Assembly: GCF_016919245.1 (NCBI RefSeq)
Contig: NZ_JAFEJA010000001.1
Location: 2,700,001 to 2,764,000 of the forward strand
Origin: Streptomyces zhihengii
Lineage (GTDB): Bacteria; Actinomycetota; Actinomycetes; Streptomycetales; Streptomycetaceae
DNA: 64,000 nt
Reading direction: 5' to 3'
The notes beneath the pieces were generated by a model. That model was not told the origin of the DNA, did not search any database, and was given only the letters and a program-made list of their open reading frames with translations. Shown here piece after piece: positions 42,991 to 49,880 of the stretch. The position numbers and the translations under genes are program-made. Every line of letters starts with the position of its first letter. Position 1 is the stretch's first letter.

Positions 42991-45264
42991 TCACCGCCCG
43001 GGCGTCCGGCCGCGGACGACGCCGAGGCGCTGGGTCGCCCGGGTGAAGGCGACGTACAGGTCGTTCACGCCGTAGGGGGAGGCGTCCCGGATGGTCTCCG
43101 GCTCGACCACGATCACGGTGTCGAACTCCAGCCCCTTCGCGGCCTTCGGGTCGAGCACCACGACCGGGCGGGTCAGGTCCGGATCGGGCCCCGTCCCCGC
43201 GTCCGGCAGCCGGGCGGCGAGTTCGCGGTGGAGTGCCGCCGGGGCGATCACGGCGGTCCGGCCCTCGTCCGGTGTCCCGGCCACCCGCCCGGCCACGGTG
43301 GCGGCGATCTCCTCCGGCGCGACGGACACCTCCCAGGGCTCCACCCCGGTGGAGCGCACCGAGCGGGGCGGCTCGAAGGCGGGGTCGGCGGCGCGGCGCA
43401 CCGCGGCGGCGAGCTCCATGATCTCGGCGGGCGTGCGGTAGTTGACGCCCAGCCGGGTGTGTTCCCAGCGGTCGCCGACGAACGGTTCGAGGATCTCCCG
43501 CCACGATCCGCAGCCCGCCTCGTCGCCGGTCTGGGCCGGGTCGCCGACGAGGGTCATCGAGCGGGTCGGGCAGCGGCGCATCAGCAGCCGCCACGCCATC
43601 GCGGACAGCTCCTGCGCCTCGTCGACGATGATGTGCCCGAAGGCCCAGGTGCGGTCTGCCGCGGCGCGTTCGGCGGCGGTGCGGTGGTCCGCCTCCTCGT
43701 GGCGTTCGGCCATCCGCTCGGCGTCGATGACGTCGTGCGCCGCGAGGACCTCGGACTCCTCGTCCTCGAACTCGTACGTCTCGGAGCCGTGGGAGAGCTC
43801 CAGCACGCCCTGGGCGTAGGCGATGCGGTCCTGGCGCTCGGCCTCGGCCGCGGCGCGGGCCGCGCTGTCGTCGGTGCCGAGGAGTTCGGCGGCCTCGTCG
43901 AGCAGCGGCACGTCGGCGGGGGTCCACGGGCCGCCCTCGCGCCGTACGGCGTCGGCGTCGGCGGCGTCCAGGTACTCCTCCGGTCCGGCGAGCAGGTCGG
44001 CGACGAGCCGCTCGGGGGTGAGCGGGGGCCACAGCGCGTCGACGGCGGCGTGCACCTCGGCGCTGGTGGCGATCTCCTTGCCGAGCTGGGCGATGTCGTC
44101 GGGGCCGAGGAGGTTCTCCCCGCCGAAGGGGTCGGCGCCGAGCCGGTCGGCGAGCTGGGCGGTCAGGGCGTCGATGATCCGGAAGGCGAAGTGCGGGCGG
44201 GCCAGGTTGTGGGGCAGTCCGGTGGAGCGGGCGCGGTCGCGGGCCTCGTACGCCATCTCGCGGTGCAGCAGCAGTGTCCCGTAGCCCTCGTGGTCGATCT
44301 CCAGCGCCGGTTCGGGGACTTCGCCGTGGTCCTCGCCGCTGGTGGCGGGCACCGCCTCGGGCAGGGTCTGCCGGTCGGCGACCGCGCGGGCGAGGACGGC
44401 GGCCATCGAGGCCCGCCCCTTGACCGCGGCGGCGCGGGGGGTGTCGGTGCCGGTGGCGTGCACTCCGGGGAAGAGTTCGCCCATGGTCGACAGCAGGACG
44501 CCGGTCTCGCCGAGCGACGGCAGCACCTCCCCGATGTAGCCGAGGAAGGCGGGGTTCGGACCGACGATCAGCACCGCCCGGCGGGCGAGCTGCTCGCGGT
44601 ACTCGTAGAGCAGGTACGCGGCGCGGTGCAGCGCGACGGCGGTCTTGCCCGTGCCGGGACCGCCCTCGACGACGAGCACGCCGTGCCGGGGCGCGCGGAT
44701 GATGCGGTCCTGCTCGGCCTGGATGGTCTGCACGATGTCGGCCATGCGTCCGGTGCGCGCCGTCGCGAGCGCGGCCAGGAGCACCTCGTCGGCGTCACGG
44801 GACTCGTGGCCCGTGCGGGTCGGGTCCGTCAGGTCGAGGATCTCGTCGTGGAGCGCGGTGACGGTGCGGCCCGTGGTCCTGATGTGCCGGCGGCGCACGA
44901 GTCCCATCGGCTCGAATCCGGTGGCGAGATAAAAGGGGCGGGCCACGGGAGCGCGCCAGTCGATGAGCAGCGGGGTGCGCCGGGCGTCGTCCAGGCGCAT
45001 TCCGACGCGGCCGATGTGGCGGGTCGTGCCGTCCTTCTCGTCGATACGGCCGAAGCACAGTCCGTCGTCGACCGCGTTGAGCGCGTTGAGGTGGGCGAGG
45101 TGCTCGGCGACGCCGATGTCGCGCTCGACCCGGGCCTGCCGACCGGTCGTGACCTGGGCCGCGGTCGCGGTGGCGGCGTTCTCGGCCTGCTCCCGGAGCG
45201 CGTCGAGACGCTCGTAGAGCCGGGCGACGAATTGCTGTTCGTTCCGCAATTCCTCGGTTGACAA
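42991..45264 (-). CDS. HelD/HelR-type UvrD-like helicase (RNA polymerase-associated ATPase)
   Basis: This 757-residue superfamily 1 ATPase begins with an N-terminal coiled coil (FVARLYERLDALREQAENAA) typical of HelD proteins, which enter the RNA polymerase secondary channel and release stalled enzyme. Walker A is VEGGPGTGKTAVALHRAAY (about 215) and Walker B IIVDEAQELSAMAWRLLMR; SF1 motif LVGDPAQTGD and C-terminal FVAFTRATQRLGVV-like motif VI (DLYVAFTRATQRLG) are present. Some actinobacterial members (HelR) confer rifampicin tolerance; whether this one does cannot be read from the sequence, and no canonical rifamycin-associated element was seen upstream. The TTG at 45264 has AGGAG at ideal spacing; an ATG at 45291 is possible but its ribosome site is 12 nt away. 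Confidence 0.9.
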   Translation of the reverse strand: MSTEELRNEQQFVARLYERLDALREQAENAATATAAQVTTGRQARVERDIGVAEHLAHLNALNAVDDGLCFGRIDEKDGTTRHIGRVGMRLDDARRTPLLIDWRAPVARPFYLATGFEPMGLVRRRHIRTTGRTVTALHDEILDLTDPTRTGHESRDADEVLLAALATARTGRMADIVQTIQAEQDRIIRAPRHGVLVVEGGPGTGKTAVALHRAAYLLYEYREQLARRAVLIVGPNPAFLGYIGEVLPSLGETGVLLSTMGELFPGVHATGTDTPRAAAVKGRASMAAVLARAVADRQTLPEAVPATSGEDHGEVPEPALEIDHEGYGTLLLHREMAYEARDRARSTGLPHNLARPHFAFRIIDALTAQLADRLGADPFGGENLLGPDDIAQLGKEIATSAEVHAAVDALWPPLTPERLVADLLAGPEEYLDAADADAVRREGGPWTPADVPLLDEAAELLGTDDSAARAAAEAERQDRIAYAQGVLELSHGSETYEFEDEESEVLAAHDVIDAERMAERHEEADHRTAAERAAADRTWAFGHIIVDEAQELSAMAWRLLMRRCPTRSMTLVGDPAQTGDEAGCGSWREILEPFVGDRWEHTRLGVNYRTPAEIMELAAAVRRAADPAFEPPRSVRSTGVEPWEVSVAPEEIAATVAGRVAGTPDEGRTAVIAPAALHRELAARLPDAGTGPDPDLTRPVVVLDPKAAKGLEFDTVIVVEPETIRDASPYGVNDLYVAFTRATQRLGVVRGRTPGR

Positions 45265-45360
45265 TTCAGCTCCTGACGCGATATGGTTCATCCAGTGAAG
45301 CCCCCTCCGTAAATTCTCCGAACATAACGGTTCGAGGAATCCACGAGCAGGGAACCATCA

Positions 45361-45391
45361 AATATACGCAGGCAATACCCCCGGCCGTCAA
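45361..45391 (-). promoter_or_regulatory. Candidate promoter of the helicase gene
   Basis: On the minus strand TTGACG (45391-45386) is followed by an AT-rich CGTATATTTG segment; TATATT (45366-45361) is 19 nt away, or CGTATA 17 nt away. The leader to the start codon is about 90 nt. The -35 lies inside the loop of the plus-strand hairpin at 45379-45411. Confidence 0.45.
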
Positions 45392-45411
45392 TTCGGTTCC
45401 GGGGATTTTTT
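45379..45411 (+). terminator. Plus-strand intrinsic terminator with T6 tract, upstream of the WGR gene
   Basis: CCCCGG (45379-45384) and CCG pair with CGG and CCGGGG (45394-45404), with a TT bulge and TCAATT loop, followed by A and six T. No plus-strand gene precedes it. It may block transcription that starts within the divergent region, for example attenuation of the WGR gene. Confidence 0.6.
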
Positions 45412-45558
45412 GTGTTCCCGGCCGAGTCCGGCCGCGGCGCAGGCCCGCCGTCCGGCAGCCCCCCGCGCACCGGCGGTGTCAGTGGCCCCCCGTAGCGTTC
45501 TCGTCAGTGGGAACGAGCCGGAGACGGACGGCTGTTCCGTCCCGGGGAGGGGTCTGTC

Positions 45559-46998
45559 ATGTCTGGTACGACGACATATCTGGAGCTGTCGCAGGACGAC
45601 GGCTCGGCGCACAAGTTCTACGAGGTGACGGTGGACGGGACGGCGGTCTCGGTGCGCTACGGGCGCATCGGCGCCGGCGGTCAGCTCCAGACCTCGTCGT
45701 TCCCGACGGCGGAGAAGGCGCAGGCGGCGGCCGCCCGGAAGATCGGCGAGAAGGTGCGCAAGGGGTACGCCCCTGCCGTGCGCGGACAGCGCGCGGCCCG
45801 CCCGGTGACCCGCCGTCAGGTGTCGTCCGCACCGTCCACCGCGCGCTCCACGGCTCCGGTGCTGTGGCGGTTCCGCACCGGCTCCGCGGCCTTCGGCATC
45901 CACATCGACGAGGACCGCTGCTGGGTGGGCAACCAGGCGGGCGACGTCTTCACCGTCAGCCACGGGGGCGACGTGCTCGCCCGGTTCTCGCTGCCGGAGG
46001 GCGTCAAGTGCCTGGTGGCGGACGACTTCTGGATCTACGCGGGCTGCGACGACGGCAAGGTGTACGACCTCTCCTCCAAGCTGCCCTTCGCCGCCTACGA
46101 CATCGCCGCCGACGTCGACATCTTCTGGCTCGACATCCGCGAGGGCGTGCTCAACGTCTCGGACGCCGACGGCGGTCTGACGGTCATCGACCACGAGGAC
46201 GAGTACCAGTGGGCCCGCCGGTCCGCCGGCGGCCAGGCGTGGATGGTGCGCGCCGACGACCGGGGCGTCTACCACGGCCACCAGAGCGGTGTGACGGCCT
46301 ACGCGCCCGACGGCAGCGGGGAGTTGTGGCACACCCGCACCTCGGGCGGAGTGCTCTTCGGCTGGCAGGAGGACGAATCCGTCTACGCGGGCACCGCGCG
46401 CCATGTGGTGCAGCGGCTCTCCAAGGCCACCGGCGCGGTGGAGGCGACGTACCGCTGCGACACCGCCGTCTACTCCTGCGCGACCTCGCCCGACGGGCGG
46501 CATGTCTTCGCCGGCGACTCGGCGTCCTCCGTGTACTGCTTCGACACCGACGGCACCCGGCTGTGGAAGCTGCGCACGGGCGGCGGCTCGGCGCTGTCCA
46601 TGCAGTACCACGACGAGAAGCTGTACATGGTCACCACGGACGGCTCCCTGGTGTGCGTGGACGCGAGCGAGGCCGCGGTGGCCGCCGCCCAGCAGGGCAC
46701 CGTCCCGGTCGCGAGGGACGTCAAGTCCGCCGCCGCGCTGCCGACGTACACCCCGGCCGTCTCGGCGGCCTCGGTGGCGACGGTCTCGGAGCCGCCCGCG
46801 GGCGGTGTGGTGGTCGAGTGCGTCGGCAGCGGCGGCCGGGTGCGGGTGCACGTGGTCTCCGAGGGCTACGACCGCTCCTGGTACGTGCAGTTCCCGCGCG
46901 GCATACGCGAGGTGGGCGCCCGGTACGTGGTCGACGCCCTGCACCCCGCGCAGGCCGGGTTCTACCGGGTGCGCGGCGAGATCCGGCGCCTGGTCTGA
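45559..46998 (+). CDS. WGR-domain protein with PQQ/WD40-like beta-propeller
   Basis: This 479-residue soluble protein has an N-terminal WGR-like domain at about 1-75 (KFYEVTVDGTAVSVRYGRIGAGGQ, TAEKAQAAAARKIGEKVRKGY), of the kind found in PARP enzymes and some bacterial regulators. A linker leads to a propeller of repeated blades at about 97-390 (VLWRFRTGSAAFGIHIDEDR, ELWHTRTSGGVLFGW, RLWKLRTGGGSALSMQYHDE). A C-terminal beta domain (ECVGSGGRVRVHVVSEGYDR) ends with RYVVDALHP and GFYRVRGEIRRLV. There is no signal peptide. Function is unknown; a nucleic-acid or protein-interaction scaffold is possible. The ATG has GGAGGGG 6 nt upstream. It is divergent from the helicase gene. Confidence 0.85.
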   Translation: MSGTTTYLELSQDDGSAHKFYEVTVDGTAVSVRYGRIGAGGQLQTSSFPTAEKAQAAAARKIGEKVRKGYAPAVRGQRAARPVTRRQVSSAPSTARSTAPVLWRFRTGSAAFGIHIDEDRCWVGNQAGDVFTVSHGGDVLARFSLPEGVKCLVADDFWIYAGCDDGKVYDLSSKLPFAAYDIAADVDIFWLDIREGVLNVSDADGGLTVIDHEDEYQWARRSAGGQAWMVRADDRGVYHGHQSGVTAYAPDGSGELWHTRTSGGVLFGWQEDESVYAGTARHVVQRLSKATGAVEATYRCDTAVYSCATSPDGRHVFAGDSASSVYCFDTDGTRLWKLRTGGGSALSMQYHDEKLYMVTTDGSLVCVDASEAAVAAAQQGTVPVARDVKSAAALPTYTPAVSAASVATVSEPPAGGVVVECVGSGGRVRVHVVSEGYDRSWYVQFPRGIREVGARYVVDALHPAQAGFYRVRGEIRRLV

Positions 46999-47004
46999 GC
47001 CGTG

Positions 47005-47038
47005 CCGGGCGCCGGCTCCGCGGGGAGCCGGCGCCCGG
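47005..47038. terminator. Bidirectional terminator between WGR gene and thioredoxin gene
   Basis: A perfect 15-bp stem, CCGGGCGCCGGCTCC (47005-47019) with GGAGCCGGCGCCCGG (47024-47038), and a 4-nt loop fill the 44-bp gap between convergent genes. Confidence 0.8.
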
Positions 47039-47042
47039 GGGC

Positions 47043-47393
47043 TCAGGTGCCGAGGACGTCGGCCAGTTCCTGGAGCAGCTTGCGCTTGGGCCGGGCGCCG
47101 GTCATCGAGCGCACCGGCTCGCCGCCGTCGAACACCAGCAGCGTCGGCAGCGACAGGACGCCGTAGCGGGCCGCCGTCTCCGGATTGGTGTCCGCGTCGA
47201 TCTCCACCACCTTCAGCCGGTCCGCGTGCTCGGCCGCCACGGCCCTGAGCACCGGGGCGAGCTGACGGCACGGACCGCACCAGGCGGCGGAGAACTCCAC
47301 CAGGACCGGCCGCCCGGCCGCGAGGACCTGGGCGCCGAAGTCCGCGTCCGTCACCCTGGTGACGCCTTCTGTACCGATCTCCGTACCGATCAC
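47043..47393 (-). CDS. Thioredoxin
   Basis: This 116-residue classical thioredoxin has the redox site WCGPC (about residues 39-43), the cis-Pro motif LPTLLVFDGG and the usual length. It reduces protein disulfides with electrons from thioredoxin reductase. The GTG at 47393 overlaps the MerR stop by 4 nt (GTGA) and has GGAGG 7 nt upstream, so it is translated from the merR transcript. The pairing with a Cys-containing MerR regulator suggests induction under redox or electrophile stress. Confidence 0.93.
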   Translation of the reverse strand: MIGTEIGTEGVTRVTDADFGAQVLAAGRPVLVEFSAAWCGPCRQLAPVLRAVAAEHADRLKVVEIDADTNPETAARYGVLSLPTLLVFDGGEPVRSMTGARPKRKLLQELADVLGT

Positions 47394-47791
47394 CGCTCGA
47401 CCTCCGAGAATTCGCAGTGGGGTTCCGGGCCCTCGGGCAGCTGTGCCTCGGCCCGCAGCAGCGACGCCGCGACCTGCGCCCGCACGGTGGCGAGCTGCTC
47501 GATCAGGACGTCCAGCTCCGCGAGCTTGGCCCGGTAGACGGCGAGCGAGGCGGGGCAGGAGTCGCCCTCCGGGTGCCCGGCCCGCAGGCATTCGACGAAC
47601 GGCCTGGTCTCCTCCAGGCCGAAGCCGAAGTCCTGCAGCGTCCGGATCTGGTGCAGCAGCCGCAGGTCGTCCTCGTCGTACGTCCGGTAGCCGTTCACCG
47701 TGCGCCGCGCGGGGAGCAGCCCCCGGGCCTCGTAGTAGCGCAGGGCCCGGGTCGTGGTCCCGGCCCGCTCCGCAAGCTCGCCGATTCGCAT
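47390..47791 (-). CDS. MerR-family transcriptional regulator, likely redox-linked
   Basis: This 133-residue regulator has the winged-helix MerR domain at the N-terminus (MRIGELAERAGTTTRALRYYEARGLLPARR), a dimerisation helix (AVYRAKLAELDVLIEQLATV) and Cys residues at VECLRAGHPEGDSCPA and near the C-terminus (HCEFSEVER) that could sense oxidants or metals. The start at 47791 begins exactly at the conserved HTH; no ribosome site is present, and TACCGT 7-12 nt upstream suggests leaderless expression. A near-perfect palindrome at 47806-47825 overlaps the promoter. Thioredoxin is the downstream target in the same operon (GTGA overlap). Confidence 0.9.
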   Translation of the reverse strand: MRIGELAERAGTTTRALRYYEARGLLPARRTVNGYRTYDEDDLRLLHQIRTLQDFGFGLEETRPFVECLRAGHPEGDSCPASLAVYRAKLAELDVLIEQLATVRAQVAASLLRAEAQLPEGPEPHCEFSEVER

Positions 47792-47797
47792 GCCGCG

Positions 47798-47803
47798 ACG
47801 GTA
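47798..47803 (-). promoter_or_regulatory. -10 hexamer of the merR-trx operon
   Basis: TACCGT on the minus strand lies 12 to 7 nt before the merR ATG, consistent with a leaderless mRNA. The best -35, TTGACG (47823-47818), is 14 nt away, an odd spacing for an unassisted promoter. Confidence 0.45.
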
Positions 47804-47805
47804 TT

Positions 47806-47825
47806 CCTTGACGTCGGCGTCAAGG
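47806..47825. promoter_or_regulatory. MerR operator palindrome
   Basis: CCTTGACG (47806-47813), TCGG, CGTCAAGG (47818-47825) is a 20-bp dyad of the size bound by MerR-family dimers and contains a TTGACG on each strand. Confidence 0.65.
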
Positions 47826-47993
47826 CAAGGGCGGTGTCGGGACAAGGGCGGTGTCCCGCCTGCCCTGCGCGTCCGTGCGCCGCGCGCGAGACTGGAGGTG
47901 GGGGTGGACGAGGCCCGGCCCGCACCGGCGGTGGTCCGCGAGGGCGCCGTCCGCGAGGGCGTGCCGGGCGATGTCCCGGACACGGAGGCGGTC

Positions 47994-48245
47994 ATGACGG
48001 AGCAGCGCGAGCGGGCGGGCACGGTCCCGGAGGAGTTCGGCCAACTGGTCACGGAGTTCCGCGGTCTGCTGGAGAGGTATCCGGGCGCGGACGGGTTCTT
48101 CGCGCTCGCCTACCACCCCGACGGCCTCGGGGACGGACCGGAGCGGCCGGGCACGATGAGCACGGCGGGCATCACCCAGCCCGTCTACGAGTGCGAGAAG
48201 ATCGAACCCGGCCTCCAGCAGTGCAGGCGCGCCCCGGAGCAGTGA
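47994..48245 (+). CDS. Small hypothetical protein
   Basis: This 83-residue acidic soluble protein (EEFGQLVTEFRGLLERYPGADG, FFALAYHPDGLGDGPERPG, ending QPVYECEKIEPGLQQCRRAP) has two Cys near the C-terminus. The ATG at 47994 is selected because it is preceded by GGAGG at 5-6 nt. I do not recognise the family. It lies divergent from merR-trx and convergent with dctA. Confidence 0.65.
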   Translation: MTEQRERAGTVPEEFGQLVTEFRGLLERYPGADGFFALAYHPDGLGDGPERPGTMSTAGITQPVYECEKIEPGLQQCRRAPEQ

Positions 48246-48321
48246 CCGGAGGCACGCCGCCCCGCCTTACCGCCGCCCGGCGCACCGCGCCGCCCCGTCG
48301 GCCGGCCGGCCACAGCGCATA

Positions 48322-48370
48322 CGCGCAGGCCCCCGGCGTCGACGGTGCGTCGGCGCCGGGGGCCTGCGCG
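48322..48370. terminator. Bidirectional terminator upstream of dctA 3' end
   Basis: A perfect 17-bp stem, CGCGCAGGCCCCCGGCG (48322-48338) with its complement at 48354-48370, and a 15-nt loop that can itself pair. It lies between convergent genes. Confidence 0.8.
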
Positions 48371-48387
48371 GAGCGGGCGGGGAGGGG

Positions 48388-49752
48388 TCAGACCTTGACC
48401 GGCTCCCGCTCGTCGTCACGCGGCTCGGGGAGTGCGGCGGTCTCCTCGGCGGGGCTGTGGTCGTCGGTGAGGGTGGCCTCGTCGAAGGGGGCCTTGCCCG
48501 CCAGCACGAGTTCGACCCGCTCCTTGTCGATCTCCTTCGTCCAGGTGCCGACGAGGACGGTGGCGACGGCGTTGCCCGCGAAGTTCGTCAGGGCGCGGGC
48601 CTCGCTCATGAAGCGGTCGATGCCGACGATCAGGCCGACGCCGTCGACGAGTTCGGGGCGGTGCGACTGCAGACCGCCGGCCAGCGTCGCCAGACCGGCG
48701 CCGGTGACGCCCGCCGCGCCCTTCGAGGCGATGATCATGAAGACCAGGAGCGAGATCTGCTCCCCCGCGCTCAGCGGGTCACCGGTGGCGTTGGCGATGA
48801 ACAGCGAGGCCATCGTCAGGTAGATGGCGGTGCCGTCCAGGTTGAAGGAGTAGCCGGTGGGCACGGTGATGCCGACCACGGGCTTGCTGACGCCCAGGTG
48901 CTCCATCTTCGCGATCAGCCGCGGCAGGGCCGACTCGGAGGAGGACGTGGACACGATCAGCAGGAACTCGCGGCCCAGGTACTTCAGCAGCGAGAAGAGG
49001 TTCACCCCCGCGACGAAGCGCATCAGCAGTCCGAGGATCACGAAGACGAACAGCGCACAGGTGACGTAGAAGCCGATCATGATGACGGCCAGCGACTTCA
49101 GCGCGTCGAGGCCGGTCTCGCCGACGACCGCGGCGATCGCGCCGAAGGCGCCGACGGGCGCGGCCCACATGATCATCGCGAGGATGCGGAAGACGAGGCG
49201 CTGGATGTGGCCGATGCCGCGGAGGACGGGCTCGCCCGCCGAGCCCATCGCCTGGAGCGCGAAGCCGGCGAGCAGGGCCACCAGCAGGGTCTGGAGCACC
49301 TCGCCCTCGGTGAAGGCGGAGACCAGGGTCGTCGGGATGATGCCGAGGAGGAAGTCCGCGGTGCTCTCCCCCGTGCCCTCGGCCTGCGCGGCGCCCGCCT
49401 CGCGGGTCGCCTCCGTGATGTGCAGGCTGGAGCCGGGCTCCAGCAGGTTGCCGACGAGCAGGCCGATGGCCAGGGCGACGGTCGACATCACCAGGAAGTA
49501 GCCGAGGGCGAGCCCGCCGACGGCGCCGACCTTGGCGGCCTTCCGTACCGAGCCGATGCCCAGCACGATGGTGCAGAAGATCACCGGCGAGATCATCATC
49601 TTGATGAGGTTCACGAAACCGGTGCCGATGGGCTTGAGCTCGACAGCCACCCCGGGGGCGGCGAACCCCACGGTGATACCGAGAGCGACCGCGGCGATGA
49701 CCGCGATGTAGAGATAGTGCGTACGGTCCCGCCTGCCGTTGGCTGTGGCCAC
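48388..49752 (-). CDS. dctA: C4-dicarboxylate/proton (or sodium) symporter, DctA-like
   Basis: This 454-residue DAACS (SLC1-type) transporter imports succinate, fumarate or malate. It has eight hydrophobic segments and two hairpins; signatures are FVNLIKMMISPVIFCTIVLG, the Ser-rich hairpin VSTSSSESALPRLIAKME, and the substrate motif VPTGYSFNLDGTAIYLTMAS. Its length and start (MATANGRRDRTHYLYIAVIA) match DctA; the GTG at 49752 has AGGAGG 5 nt upstream. It is divergent from a CitA/CitB-like two-component system, which probably controls it in response to external dicarboxylates. A perfect 14-bp palindrome lies in the shared promoter region. Confidence 0.92.
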   Translation of the reverse strand: MATANGRRDRTHYLYIAVIAAVALGITVGFAAPGVAVELKPIGTGFVNLIKMMISPVIFCTIVLGIGSVRKAAKVGAVGGLALGYFLVMSTVALAIGLLVGNLLEPGSSLHITEATREAGAAQAEGTGESTADFLLGIIPTTLVSAFTEGEVLQTLLVALLAGFALQAMGSAGEPVLRGIGHIQRLVFRILAMIMWAAPVGAFGAIAAVVGETGLDALKSLAVIMIGFYVTCALFVFVILGLLMRFVAGVNLFSLLKYLGREFLLIVSTSSSESALPRLIAKMEHLGVSKPVVGITVPTGYSFNLDGTAIYLTMASLFIANATGDPLSAGEQISLLVFMIIASKGAAGVTGAGLATLAGGLQSHRPELVDGVGLIVGIDRFMSEARALTNFAGNAVATVLVGTWTKEIDKERVELVLAGKAPFDEATLTDDHSPAEETAALPEPRDDEREPVKV

Positions 49753-49818
49753 GGGGTCCTCCTCGTCGAGTGTGCGCGTCCATGTCCCGATGGATCCCCG
49801 CGACTATCCACCAGCGCT

Positions 49819-49832
49819 GTGACCCCGGTCAC
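49819..49832. promoter_or_regulatory. Palindrome in the dctA / two-component divergent region
   Basis: GTGACC-CC-GGTCAC is a perfect 14-bp dyad. It lies 67 nt upstream of dctA and 49 nt upstream of the kinase start, next to AT-richer direct repeats (CGTTGCGTTCGTTTCGTT). It is a candidate binding site for the regulator at 51503-52183. Confidence 0.45.
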
Positions 49833-49880
49833 CGTTGCGTTCGTTTCGTTCACACAATTCCGGCCAGGCAGACTGAACGC

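Noticed and set aside
45291..45560. Rifamycin-associated element upstream of the helicase gene
   Set aside because: I looked for the GGGGCTTG-type dyad recalled for such elements and did not see it.
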